A stretch of DNA of 64,000 nt, from positions 98,536,041 through 98,600,040 of the forward strand of contig NC_079498.1 in assembly GCF_030052815.1 (NCBI RefSeq), written 5' to 3'. The notes below the pieces were generated by a model that ran no database searches, was not told the origin of the DNA, and worked only from the letters and a program-made list of their open reading frames with translations. Positions 34,993-45,905 of the stretch are shown one piece after another. Position 1 is the stretch's first letter; each line of letters begins with the position of its first letter. The translations under genes and the position numbers were made by a program. Origin of the DNA: Hevea brasiliensis (taxonomy: Eukaryota; Streptophyta; Magnoliopsida; Malpighiales; Euphorbiaceae).

Positions 34993-37498
34993 ATGGCACT
35001 GTCTCTGATCAGTTTCACTTTTACACTATTGCTAACTATTCAGTTGGCAATAGCAAGGACACCAATGGTGAAGCCTAACTGTGCAGACCATTGCGGAAAT
35101 ATTAGCATTCCTTACCCATTTGGATTGGGTAAGGATTGTTATATGGATGAATGGTTTGAGATTGAGTGTGACACTACCAGCTATCCTCCTACAGCATTTT
35201 TAAGGCGAATCAATATGGAGTTGCTCGGTATTGATCTTCGAGGCGGCACAGCTAATGTCAGGAGTCCAATAATAACCTCCAATTGCCCTGGCAGGGATAA
35301 GGGTTTGCCTGTGAATTTTACAGGAAGTTCTTTCTTCTTGTCTGATTCGAATATATTCATTGCAATAGGCTGCAATACCCGTGCTTTATTGACGCATAAT
35401 ACGCCCCAACTCGTTGGGTGCGACTCAACCTGCCTTGCCCAGAATGATGTTGATTGGAAAGAAATGCTTCTTAAATTCACAACTACGTATTCTGATGTCT
35501 ATTGGATACAGAAGTATTGTAATGGTTACAATTGTTGTCAGGCTGTGATACCTTCATTCCTTCAGGTTTTCAATGCAAGTTTACAGGCTGTAGATGGTAA
35601 TTATCAACGCAAAGATGATTGCAAGTTGGCCTTTCTAGCAGACGGATCATCATGGGTTTCCAAGGAAGAAACGCATTCCCCTGTCCAGTTTCGGATGCAG
35701 CTAACTTGGAGGATCAATTCCAGCATATGGAAATATGATGACTTTGAAAGAGCAAATTGCACTACAAGCTACATTTCTTTCTATAAGGCAGGATTCCTAT
35801 GTTCTTGCAAAAATGGCTATGAGGGCAATCCTTACCTTGGATGCACAGGTGAAAATTCTACTTCCCAAAACAAAATTGTATTGTGTTATTTTCAGTTATC
35901 TATTTACATATATATTTATAGTTGTTTTACACATAATTTGACAAATTATACTGATTATGTGCAAATAAATTTCTCTTTTACTTAGATATTGATGAATGCA
36001 AAGACCCAATGTATAGTTCGTGCCAATGGATTACAAGATGTGTGAATACTCCTGGATCATATAAATGTGTGATTGATATGATATGGATTATCATTTTTGG
36101 TAAATCTCTTCTTGCCCCAGATTAATTCTATGCAATTGAAATATAGTGGATTGTGAAGCTTTGTGATTATGAAGCTTTGTACTATATCTAAATATGCAAG
36201 TTAATCTTTGGTAGAGTAGTTTTACAAAACAAAATTTATTTATGAAACAAATTATAAGCCCATCAAAAATAAAATAATCCACTTATTATTGACAATGAAA
36301 AGTTTGGTATTTTAGGTTTTTTCGGTGGCGTTCTAGTATTGTTAGTGGTTGTACTTGGTATGCGGTGGTTATACAAATCTATAAAGAAAAGAAACAACAT
36401 TAGGCGGAGGGAAAAGTTCTTCAAGAGAATGTTACAGCAGCAAACATGTTCAAGTCAAGGCAATGTTGAGAATGCCAAAATATTCAGTTTAAAAGAGTTG
36501 GAAAAGGCTAATGATCGCTTCAATGTGAATAGAATTTTAGGCCAAGGTGGCCAAGGTACTGTTTATAAAGGAATGTTGATTGATGGAAGAATTGTTGCAG
36601 TTAAAAAATTCAGGATAACAGAGGAAGCAGAGCTTGAACAATTCATTAATGAAGTTGTCATTTTATCACAAATTAATCACAGGAATGTGGTAAAACTACT
36701 TGGATGTTGCTTGGAGACGGGTGTTCCTGTTCTTGTCTATGAATTCATCTCCAATGGAACACTTTTTCGATATCTTCATGACCCAGATGAGGAATTTCAA
36801 TTATCTTGGGAAATGCGTTTGCAAATTGCCATAGAAATTTCAGGAGCACTTTCTTATTTGCATTCTGCAGCTGGTATACCAATTTTTCATCGAGATGTCA
36901 AGTCAAAAAACATACTCTTGGATGAAAAGTACAGGGCAAAAGTATCAGACTTTGGAATTTCAAGATCCATGGGCCTTGGCCAGACTCACCTTACCACTAA
37001 TGTACAGGGCACTTTTGGGTACCTGGATCCACAATATTTTCACACAAGCAAATTTACAGAGAAAAGTGACGTTTATAGCTTTGGGTAGTGCTTGTTGAGC
37101 TCTTGACTGGTCAAGAACCAGTTTGTTCTGCAATGTCCCAAGAAATCATTGGTTTAGCCTCGCATTTTATTCATATGATGGAAAATAACAAATTCTTTGA
37201 TATGCTTGACCCTCGAATCATGGAGCATTGTGTCAAAGAAGAAGTCATGGTTGTTGCTAACCTTGCAAAAAGATGCTTAAACGTTCAAGGAAAGAAACGA
37301 CCTTCAATGAAACTGGTGACAATGGAGTTGGAGGCGATCCAGTTTTCTCGAAAGGATTTGAATGCTGCTCAGATACACTGAGAAGAAATTAAATGCAAGC
37401 TTGGAGATGCTGAAGCTGCTTGTTCAACATGGTCAAGTTTTGCTACCATTGGTACTTTATCAATTGACATTCCACCATTAGTTTCTAATAGTTGGTAA
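34993..37498 (+). pseudogene. WAKL-3: wall-associated kinase-like gene with frameshift and nonsense
   Basis: Exons 34993-35848 and 35986-36099, plus exon 3 from 36316, have intact GT-AG sites and encode the signal peptide, WAK ectodomain, EGF motif, transmembrane helix and kinase N-lobe with GQGGQG, VAVKK, HRD and DFG. At about 37085, after SFG in subdomain IX, one base is missing compared with WAKL-2 (CTTTGGAGTAGTG becomes CTTTGGGTAGTG), giving an immediate TAG at 37086-37088. In the shifted frame the kinase C-lobe continues from 37088 to a second lesion, TGG to TGA, at 37379-37381. The ancestral stop is at 37496-37498. If translated, the product would be 580 residues and very likely kinase-dead. 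The deletion could be a consensus error, but the nonsense change is independent. Confidence 0.85.
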
Positions 37499-37833
37499 TT
37501 AAGAACGTCTCACAAGATTATTTGATACTTCTGAAAGCAAAGGTGAAATTTTTTCCTTACCTGCATTTTTTTATTATTTATTTGTTATTTTCTATCTTTT
37601 TGTTCTGCAACATGTACGCACTCTTTATACTCCTCTTTAAATCCACTTTGACACGAATTTTTTTTTTTCTTTAATTTAATGAAGGGAATTGTAATGGATT
37701 TAGGAGAATCATGCCATCCCATTTTAAAATCTCATATTTCCAACGAGGGATTCCAAGTCCATGCCTTGACCAACTAGAATCCTAACATTCTCAATTTCGT
37801 TATTTTTGTATTGGGGGAGGAGAGAGAGATATG
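37499..37833. other. WAKL-3 3' flank up to the LTR element
   Basis: Short noncoding DNA similar at first to the WAKL-2 3' flank. It ends in a GA-rich stretch and the TSD ATATG (37829-37833). Confidence 0.6.
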
Positions 37834-38084
37834 TGATGCATACATTTTGCATAGTCATTTAGGTCTAATTTCATAGCTATTTTATTCTATTATTAGTTAT
37901 TTTTAGCTAATTTCATTAGTTAATTAGTTAGTTTCCCATAACTGTCGATTTTGGATTAATTTGTATCTTTTACTTTGTTTTGTAGGAAAAATGGTGTTTT
38001 TGAAGGACTGAAGAGAAATTTTGCCATTGAGGAGTGACTTCTACAGCCAAAGATGTCAAAAACAAGTTTTCAAGCTGAAATATG

Positions 38085-38345
38085 CATTGATCAAATTGTG
38101 CATAACTTGCCGCATAAGCTATGCAGATCTGCATAAGGAGAAAAATCATCGCTTCAGAACCAACCGAAATGTGCATAAGGAGATCGTGATAGCTTATGCA
38201 CATTCTCGCCTCCCTTATGCACCTTCACGGAATTGTGCATAGCCTATGCACAAAGTCATGCGGTTCGCATAAGTGAACCAGAATCGGTAAAATTGCATAA
38301 GGGACTGCATAACTTATGCACCCACTTATGCAATCCCATAAAGAG
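38085..38345 (+). repeat. TGCATAA/TTATGCA palindrome block in the 5' LTR
   Basis: At least a dozen copies of GCATAA or its complement TTATGC occur as inverted pairs 10-20 bp apart, directly upstream of the TATA box. The same block in the 3' LTR is at 46155-46410. Confidence 0.85.
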
Positions 38346-38424
38346 TTAATTAATGAGTCAGTAAGATTCCTCGGATAATTCCTCCTAGAACACACCATTT
38401 TAGGGCTCCATTTCAGAAAAATAC

Positions 38425-38433
38425 TATAAATAG
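38425..38433 (+). promoter_or_regulatory. TATA box of the 5' LTR
   Basis: TATAAATAG is about 80 bp downstream of the palindrome block and is followed by a GGAAGAAAG-rich leader. The 3' LTR has the same box at 46502-46510. Confidence 0.65.
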
Positions 38434-39459
38434 CCTCATTTCCCATTTTAGAGAGGGAGGAAGAAAGAAAGGAAGGAAAGGAGCAGGAGCAAGGGCAGCT
38501 GAAGAGTCACATTTAGTTTTCCACACCATTTCCAACCAGATTTGGGATTTCTTTCTCTTCTTACCTTTTCCTACATTTCTAGTGTTGAGTTTTTTTATTT
38601 CTTAGCTTAGATTAGAGCTTTATTTCCATTTAAATTCAGAATATCTTGTAGACATTATGGGTAGTGAGTAGTTTCATTTTGATTCTGGAGTAAGGGATGT
38701 AATATTTAGTTATTTTTGTGGATTTGAACTGGGTTAGTCCCAATTTAATGAATTTATGAGGTTTAATCCATTTCTTGTGTGCTTATTCACATGCTTAATG
38801 AAGGGCCCCATTAAGTTATGTTCTTAATCCTTGGTTGAAGCACCGAAAGGAGAAAACCAAGTGATAGTTAATCAAGAAATTGGACTTAATTAACTTAGAT
38901 CTAGAAATAGACTAAGGGTTAAGAGGGTTTTAATAGATTGATTAAAGAACCTAATGGGTCTTGGTTAATTTTAACTCCACGAAAGTAGGATTAAGTTAAT
39001 TAAGGCACTCTTTGTCTCACTCGAAAGAGTTTTCAAAGGATTTTAGAATTAATCTCCTTTAAACCCATAAATTTCATGGATTGGGCTAGCTAGGGAAAAT
39101 CCCAAAATAGCTTGAATATGAAATCCCGAACTCCGGAATCGCCTTTTTATCATTGTTAATTTCTAATCGAATTTAATTACTTGCCATTTTGAATATTGCC
39201 ATATTTGAATTTGCTTTATTTTAATTTGATGCAAATTTAGTTAAATCATTACATAGTTGAATAGATTATTAATTTTGCATATATAGATTTCATACTCCAA
39301 TACCCATCAATTTATTACTTTAATTTCAAAAATAGTCCAAATTAGTTAGCATTTTTTATATCAAAAATTCAATCATTAACACAACTCCTCGTGGGAACGA
39401 TATCTTTTCTATATTACTTGTACGACCCGTGCACTTGCGGTTGGGCCACATCAAGTTTT

Positions 39460-39477
39460 TGGCGCCGTTGCCGGGGA
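39460..39477 (+). other. Primer-binding site (tRNA-Asp)
   Basis: TGGCGCCGTTGCCGGGGA starts six bases after the LTR and is complementary to the 3' end of plant tRNA-Asp, the primer typical of Athila-type elements. Confidence 0.9.
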
Positions 39478-39719
39478 GTTGTTTGTTTAAGATTGAATTC
39501 TTGATTATTTTAGTTGTTTTTTAGTTTTATCTCTGTTATCTTTTCATTTTGTGTTTGTTTGTTCTTTTTCAGGTACTCTTAATCTTTTATGAGAAGAGCT
39601 AGAAGCACAAGTGATACATCCTTATTATTCAACCACAAATTGAGAAATTTTGTAAGGCCAACAAGAAAGAAACCAGAAAAAGAAAAGAAGCCTTGATAGA
39701 AACTGAATTAGAAGCAGAC

Positions 39720-40649
39720 ATGGCTGATGAAAGAATTAGAATTGGTGTTGGTAATGCTGGAAATGATCAAAATAATGAAAATGCAGCCCATGGTGAAGAA
39801 GTTGTTAATGCTAACGTGCCTAGGGGAAGTATGATGGATCATGCTTTTCCACGTTTTGATGACTTGAGAGAGAGCATAGCAAGACCAAGGATTGATGCAA
39901 ATAGTTACAAGATGGATTTTGGAGTCCTTCAAATGATTCAGAATTCTCAATTTGGGGGTCATCCTTCTGAAAATCCACACACACATCTGAAGAAGTTTGC
40001 TATGATTTGTGACATGCAAAAACAACCTGGAGTATCTGATGATGCAGCAAGGCTAAAATTGTTTCCATTCTCTTTGAAAGATAGAGCATTGGATTGGCTT
40101 GATTCTTTACCTCACAACTCAATTACAAATTGGGAGCAGCTCACTGATGCATTTCTTGCCCAATACTTTCCACCTGGAAAAACTCAAGAGTTGAGGAATC
40201 AAATGATTGCTTTTAGACCAAGAGAAGATGAGACTCTTTATGAGTCATGGATGAGATGGAAGGAGTTGGAGAGACAATGTCCACATCATGCCATTCCCAA
40301 ATGGATGATAAACCAGAATTTTTACACAAACATCACTCCTGCTATCAGAGGGATCATTGATGCTCAAACTGGAGGGGAATTCATCATTAAGCATGAAGAT
40401 GAAGCTTATGAGTTATTAGAGAAAATAGCAAAGAACAGTCATCTATGGAGTAGTCCAAGAGGGTCAACTCCAACTCAAAAAAGGCAAGTTGCTGGAATGT
40501 ATGAGCTTGATCCATTCAACATGATCAATGCCAAATTTGATGCACTCACTAATGTCCTTGCTAAGAAAATGGAGGATTTAAGTATGCTAGTCGTTCATCA
40601 TCATGCTCTGGAAGTTCTCAACAAGTTACTTATGCATAATGAACAATGA
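39720..40649 (+). CDS. Athila-type gag (N-terminal and core)
   Basis: The ATG at 39720 gives MADERIRIGV; the frame is open a little further upstream without a better ATG. The core matches plant retrotransposon gag: LQMIQNSQFGGHPSENPHTH, DAARLKLFPFSLKDRALDWL, and FFPPGKT-like YFPPGKTQELRNQM. Gag packages the element RNA into cytoplasmic particles. The frame ends at a TGA overlapping the next ORF by four bases (ATGA), an apparent -1 frameshift rather than a natural gene end, because the next ORF continues the same protein family. Confidence 0.88.
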   Translation: MADERIRIGVGNAGNDQNNENAAHGEEVVNANVPRGSMMDHAFPRFDDLRESIARPRIDANSYKMDFGVLQMIQNSQFGGHPSENPHTHLKKFAMICDMQKQPGVSDDAARLKLFPFSLKDRALDWLDSLPHNSITNWEQLTDAFLAQYFPPGKTQELRNQMIAFRPREDETLYESWMRWKELERQCPHHAIPKWMINQNFYTNITPAIRGIIDAQTGGEFIIKHEDEAYELLEKIAKNSHLWSSPRGSTPTQKRQVAGMYELDPFNMINAKFDALTNVLAKKMEDLSMLVVHHHALEVLNKLLMHNEQ

Positions 40650-41302
40650 GCTGTGGAGTAGATTATCCTTCATATGCTTGGAGGAATCATCCCAATTTTT
40701 CATGGGAGAATCAGCAAAATCAAGCTTCAACTCAGAACTTTCCATCACAACAACAAGAGCATCAATACCAACAACCTAGGCAACCACCACCTAGTTTTCA
40801 GCAAAAGAATGCAAATACTGCACCTTTACCAAGACAGCAAGAACAAAGTTCCACCACAGAGGCTTTATTACAACAAATTCTTGCTAATCAAATTAAGCGT
40901 GATGAAGAGTTGAGAGAGATGAAAGCAAGGCTGGAACAAATGCAAACACACAATAGGATGCTGGAAAATCAGATTGCACAACAAGCATGCTCATCAAGTA
41001 CCAATTCTATGGGGAAACTTCCTAGTCAAACAGAAAATCCAAGGGAGCAATGTCATGCCATCACACTGAGGAGTGGTAAAATAGTGCATAATGAGAAGAG
41101 TGAAAAAGTTGAGAAGAGAGAAAATGAGGAAGATTTTGAGAGAGATGAAAAACAAAAGAGTGAAAAAGGGAGTGCAAGAAAAGGTAAAGAGGAGGTTGGA
41201 GAGAAAGAAGAGAAATATATACCTCCAGCCTTACAAGCCACACTTCCTTTCCACAGAGATTTCAATAAGCCAAGCTTGATAAGCAATTTGGGAAGTTCTT
41301 AG
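40646..41302 (+). CDS. Gag C-terminal part in a shifted frame
   Basis: It starts MSCGVDYPSY and soon shows WRNHPNFSWENQQNQ, a conserved segment of Athila gag, then a Q-rich linker, a coiled-coil-like segment (REMKARLEQMQTHNRML), TLRSGKIV (a hallmark before the protease) and a highly charged K/E tract. It stops at 41300-41302 while the following protease segment is in another frame, so at least two indels separate gag, linker and protease. Confidence 0.82.
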   Translation: MSCGVDYPSYAWRNHPNFSWENQQNQASTQNFPSQQQEHQYQQPRQPPPSFQQKNANTAPLPRQQEQSSTTEALLQQILANQIKRDEELREMKARLEQMQTHNRMLENQIAQQACSSSTNSMGKLPSQTENPREQCHAITLRSGKIVHNEKSEKVEKRENEEDFERDEKQKSEKGSARKGKEEVGEKEEKYIPPALQATLPFHRDFNKPSLISNLGSS

Positions 41303-41307
41303 AGGTT

Positions 41308-42288
41308 TTGAAGAAGATATATATAAATGTGCCTTTTATCGATGCTCTTTCCCAAATGCCTTCTTATGCTAAGTTTTTGAAAGAAATTCTCTCAAACAAA
41401 AGAAGACTTGAAGATTATGAGACTGTAGCCTTAACTGAGGAATGCAGTGCTATCCTCCAAAGGAAACTTCCTCCAAAGCTCAAGGATCCAGGGAGTTTTT
41501 CAATTCCATGCCACATTGGGGAATCATGTTCTGTAAAAGCTTTATGTGATTTAGGGGCTAGTGTTAGCCTTATGCCCCTCTCCATTTATGAGAAGCTCAA
41601 TATGGGAGATCTTAAGCCAACCCACATTTCTCTTCAGTTAGCTGACAGATCAATTAAGTATCCTGAAGGGATTTTGGAGAATGTGCCTCTGAAGGTTGGG
41701 AAATTCTATATACCTGTTGACTTTGTCATCTTGGACATGGAAGAGGATTCTAATATCCCAATCATTTTGGGGAGGCCTTTCCTAGCTACAGCTGGTGCTT
41801 TGATTGACGTGAAAGGTGAAAAGCTTACTCTCAGAGTCGGAGAGGATCATTTAGTCTTCAACATTGGCAATGATAAGAAGAAGCAACATGAAAATGTAGA
41901 CTCTTGTTTGAGAATTGATATAGTTGATGAGTTAGTAAAAGAGCACTTTAGAAAGAGCTATCCAAAGGCTTCTCTTGAAAGTTGTCTTATCCATGAAGGG
42001 AGTATTAATGATGAAAATCCAAAAGAGGCTGCATTTGCACAAGATTTGAATAGTAATCCACCTTGTCCTATGGCACCAATCTTTCAAGTTGAGCAAGTGG
42101 AGAAAAGTGAAGTAAAGCAACCATCTCTCAAAGAAAAAGATGCACCAAAGGTTGTCAAGAAAGAAATGGTTGGATTTTTAGACAAAGCAACAAGGATCTT
42201 CTCATGTGATGGAAAGAAAATGAAGTATAGATTCATTGAAGCACCTATTGGAAACAGAGGCAATAAATTCCAATTTCAGCCACCATGA
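41308..42288 (+). CDS. Athila-type aspartic protease region, pol lost
   Basis: The frame contains INVPFIDALSQMPSYAKFLK, then a retropepsin with CDLGASVSLMP (active-site D in the Athila-type DLGA form) and IILGRPFLATAGALIDV (flap/C-terminal loop). It matures gag in related elements. The region ends with FLDKATRIFSCDGKKMKYR and a stop at 42286-42288. The reverse transcriptase that normally follows is missing, not just frameshifted: the next sequence is the post-pol noncoding segment. Confidence 0.85.
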   Translation: MKKIYINVPFIDALSQMPSYAKFLKEILSNKRRLEDYETVALTEECSAILQRKLPPKLKDPGSFSIPCHIGESCSVKALCDLGASVSLMPLSIYEKLNMGDLKPTHISLQLADRSIKYPEGILENVPLKVGKFYIPVDFVILDMEEDSNIPIILGRPFLATAGALIDVKGEKLTLRVGEDHLVFNIGNDKKKQHENVDSCLRIDIVDELVKEHFRKSYPKASLESCLIHEGSINDENPKEAAFAQDLNSNPPCPMAPIFQVEQVEKSEVKQPSLKEKDAPKVVKKEMVGFLDKATRIFSCDGKKMKYRFIEAPIGNRGNKFQFQPP

Positions 42289-43150
42289 AACATGAAAAGA
42301 GTCTAGCTAAGGACTATAAATTAGCGCTCTTGGGAGGCACCCCAAGTTCTTTTATTTTGCTTTTGTTGATTTACTTTTATTTGCATTACTTTTGTTTTTA
42401 TCTTAAATCTCCCCAAATTCAATTTTTGACATTGTTGAATCTTATCCCTTGTAGATATATTTCAATGGAGGAAGGTTGGTGAACTGCTGGGGAGTGACCC
42501 TTAACTTGAAAATTTTGTCCTTCAAACTCTCCCACAAACTGATTAGTTCTTACTGCATAACCTGTGCAGGAGTCATATCCGTTTATGCAGAGGAAAATGC
42601 AATCTGCAGAAAAGGAAAAGTCTCAGCAGATAGATTCGTCCTTGAGCTGCAACTGGTTTATGCAGAGAGGAAGAAGAAATTGCAGCAAAGAGGGTGTTTG
42701 CAGCAGATGGCTTGTGTTTTTGGTGAGGTTGGGTGTGAGACTTTTAAGTATGTGTGATTTTAATCTTAATATGGTGGTAAGTGAGTCATTTTTGCAGTTT
42801 TGAGCTTCTTTGGGTTGTAGGATTCAAGGTAAAAATGCTGCATTTTCTTGGCAAAACTTGGAGACTTCATTTCATCATTTGTGGTTAGATGCAACTTCAT
42901 GCAAATTTTATGGAGTTTTATGTGCTAAATGTTGATTTGCAGAATTTGTCTTAAAATGGCATAGTTCTCAAAGGTCTTTTATGTAGGATCCATTTTTACA
43001 TGCTTGTGTGATGCCTTTTTGATATACTTTGTATATATTGATGTGTTTTTGGTGAAACTTCTCATGGTTTATGCTTCATGGAATTATATTTCCTCATTCT
43101 AGGGTATTTTTCACACTTGCAATCCATGTTCTATTGCATTCTTGATCTTG
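42289..43150 (+). other. Post-pol noncoding region of the Athila-like element
   Basis: It opens with the conserved TAGCGCTCTTGGGAGGCACC stretch found after pol in this group. ORFs at 42476-42803 overlap in two frames and match nothing I know. TGCATAA/TGCAGA words begin near 42555, before the ordered array. Confidence 0.6.
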
Positions 43151-44160
43151 CTAACTTGTGCATAAGCAATCGTGATAGTTTATGCAATCCTGCATAACCA
43201 CAATTCTTGCCATTTTCCACCTTTATTGCAAGTGCATAAGGAGAGTGCATAGCTTATGCACTTCTGCATAACCTCATTTTGTCAAATTTCATATCTGTCA
43301 AAACTTGCATAAGGTGAGTGCATGACTTATGCACATTTGCACAACTTCAAATTCTGCATTTTCTCTCTCTGCCGAAGTCTGCATAAGCAGAGTGCATAAC
43401 CTATGCATACGCATAACCAAAAACTCTGAATTTCCAATTCTGCCGAGGGGTGCATAAGCAGAGTGCATAACCTATGCACTTCTGCATGACCAGAAACCCA
43501 GAAAAATCAAACTTGCCGAGGGGTGCATAAGGAAGGTGCATAAGTTATGCACTTCCGCATAACCAAGAACTCCAAAAATTCAAACTTGCCGAGGGGTGCA
43601 TAAGCAGAGTGCATAACCTATGCACATCTGCATGACCACCAACCCAAAATTCCAAAAATTGCCGAACAGTGCATGAGCAGAGTGCATAACCTATGCACTT
43701 CTGCATGACCCGATTTTCTGAACAACCACTTCTGCCGAGAGATGCATAAGGGGAGTGCATAACTTATGCACTCCCGCATGACTTCGCTCCTCAAAATTTC
43801 AAGGGTCACTGAAACTTGCATAAGGAGAGTGCATAACTTATGCACTTCCGCATGACAAAAAAAAAAAAAAAATGCTAATATTTTACATAGCCTATGCAAC
43901 CCTTATTGCCACTCATGCAGAACCGCACGGCTTATGCACCCTACTTATGCACATGTTCTGGAAAAGTTAAAACCTGCTGAGACTTGCATAAGGAGAGTGC
44001 ATAACTTATGCACTTCCGCATGACCAAAAAAAAAAAAAAATTTTGCAAATATTTTACATAGCCTATGCAACCCTTATTGCCACTCATGCAGAACCGCACG
44101 GCTTATGCACCCTACTTATGCACATGTTTTGGACAGCACTTTACTCTGCATAACCTGTAC
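43150..44160 (+). repeat. Tandem palindrome array, 73-bp period
   Basis: Units beginning TGCCGA start at 43370, 43441, 43514, 43587, 43660 and 43733; five successive spacings are 71, 73, 73, 73 and 73 bp. Less regular units precede (about 43160, 43229, 43297). Two longer 168-bp units start at 43810 and 43978. Each unit holds GTGCATAA-C/G-TTATGCAC or the variant GTGCATAACCTATGCAC, i.e. an 8-bp-arm palindrome, plus a flanking TGCATAAG and CGCATGAC. The array is noncoding. Confidence 0.9.
43810..44145 (+). repeat. Two near-identical 168-bp higher-order units
   Basis: Each has the 73-bp-type palindrome, a run of about 15 A, and a second palindrome cluster (GCATAGCCTATGCA, CGGCTTATGCACCC). They are almost identical, so they duplicated recently. 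Confidence 0.85.
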
Positions 44161-45905
44161 AGCCTCTTATGCATCACCATTATTCCTTGAATTCTCATCA
44201 GCTCTATACTGTAACTCTTTCCTTTTGCTCTTAAATTTCACAATTCCTGGTAATTTCTCTTTACTGTGAATTTTGATAATGCACTACTTGAGACATTGAG
44301 GACAATGTCTAATTTTGAGTTTGGGGGTGCACATTCATTTTGATTTTTGTTTCATTTTTTTACATTTTGAGTATAGGAACATCTCATCCCATTTCATTTA
44401 CATATATTGTAAATATTTTACATATACATCCATACATACATATACATAACACATTTACACACACATTATACATCACTTAGAAATTATACACTTTGCACAC
44501 AAATAGATTTCTTCCATTTAGTTAATGCATTGCTCATTTTTAGGAATCATGCATCATGCATTAAAATCTTTTGCCAAATCCCTTGAGTATTGAAAAGTTG
44601 CCTATGAGAGTGATTTGACTTACCTTTAGTTGGGTTTGTGGATTGAAAGTTTCCTAAGAGGTGCAAAGTTTTGAAGTGTCTATCCCTTGCCTATATCTTC
44701 TTAGCCAAAAAGCCACCCAACTAGTCCTTTAGAGATTGGAGTGTTTAGAGGGAGTTATTGGATATAAGGTAGTCAAATGATGTCTCACTAATCCTAGAAC
44801 AAATTTTCTAAACCTTTCAAGGCGAAATACCAACTTGTACTTGAAAAGAGAGATGATTAGGCATTCTTTGATTTAAACCTCCTCATTTTAAACCTTTGGC
44901 CATTTTCCTAATTAAAATTGACCCTTGCAAACCCCTTTGAGCCTTTTTGTCCCTAATTTTTCTTGAAACCCTTATTACTACCTAGCCAATGAACCAAACA
45001 CTCCAACCCTTTTCATGAAAATAATTATTCATAATATTAGGTACATAAAAAAATAAAAAAAAAAAGAAAAGAAAAAAATACAATAAAAAGGAGAAGAAAT
45101 GCTTGTCACCTTGTAAAAGTGCTAGTATATGTGCTTTTCACCATTGTCATTCAAAATGAAAGAAATCCACCCAAAGTATTAAAAGAAATGAGTTTGGGGG
45201 TGGCAATTTTAGGGACAATCATCAAAAGAAAATACAAAATACAAGTTAAAGTATCAAAATGTCCCTCCATTTTTATGTGTTTTGTAAACTATGCTAGCAC
45301 TTGACAATCCTCATTGTGTATTTCTCTCTCCCATATAAAAAATTAATAAAAAAAAAGAGAAAAAGAAAAAATATATAATAAAGTGTACCTTATGTTTCAA
45401 AATTGAAAATATTCTCATGCTTTGAATCCTTTTTACCCATCTTTCTTCTTAGCCTCATTTTGAACCCCATGGCCCCATTACATCCCTAAAAAGACCTTTG
45501 ATCTCTTGATAGTACTTGCTACATTAGTGGAGATAGGAGTAGGGAATTTGCCTATGGGATTGGAAAACTATTCATTCATTCATTCAATTCCATCATTCCA
45601 TATAGAGACACTTTGACTATTGATTGTTCTAGAATTCCTTTTGAGCATGACCCTCTCTTTTGATTGGTTGGTTTGGGGATTTTGAATGATAATTGACTTG
45701 ATGGCTAAGCGGTGAAAGCTTGGATAAGCATTAGATTCTTTGCATTTTAAAGGATGGGTATATGGATTGCTGGTATGGCTGAAGGTGTGTTAAGTTACTT
45801 TAATAGGTGATTTTCATAGCTCTTTGGATAAGGCACCCCTAAAAATTTTGCATCATATTTTAAAGTTTGCTTGAGGACAAGCAAAAGCTTGAGTTTGGGG
45901 GTATT
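44161..45905 (+). other. 3' noncoding region with repeated polypurine motifs
   Basis: TGAGTTTGGGGGT occurs at 44316, 45189 and 45890. The last lies directly before the 3' LTR and is the functional polypurine tract; the first, after GAGGACAATGTCT, is a second site known in this group. No protein-coding content. Confidence 0.65.
45890..45905 (+). other. Polypurine tract of the Athila-like element
   Basis: TGAGTTTGGGGGTATT abuts the TGATGCAT start of the 3' LTR; it primes plus-strand DNA synthesis in LTR elements. Confidence 0.75.

Larger units (their letters stand above)
37834..39453 (+). repeat. 5' LTR of the Athila-like element
   Basis: 1620 bp, TGATGCAT...GCCACATCA. It contains a palindrome-rich block (38085-38345), a TATA box at 38425 and an AG-rich leader. 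An unspliced intron-like motif TTTGTTTTGTAGG is at about 37975. Confidence 0.93.

Noticed and set aside
37088..37381. Independent small kinase C-lobe gene
   Set aside because: It is the frame-shifted remainder of WAKL-3 exon 3, not a separate gene.
38021..38446. ORFs in the LTR palindrome block
   Set aside because: Short, on both strands, and not kept between the two LTRs.
42476..42803. Possible extra gene after the protease
   Set aside because: Two overlapping frames without family match, located in the known post-pol noncoding region and containing the TGCATAA/TGCAG words.
43545..43899. Cys/His-rich minus-strand ORFs in the array
   Set aside because: A 73-bp period is not a multiple of three and the frames only reflect repeated TGCATAA words.
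43150..44160. CRISPR-like regular array
   Set aside because: The repeats are long, drifting and palindromic, the spacers are not unique, there are no cas genes, and it lies inside a plant LTR element.
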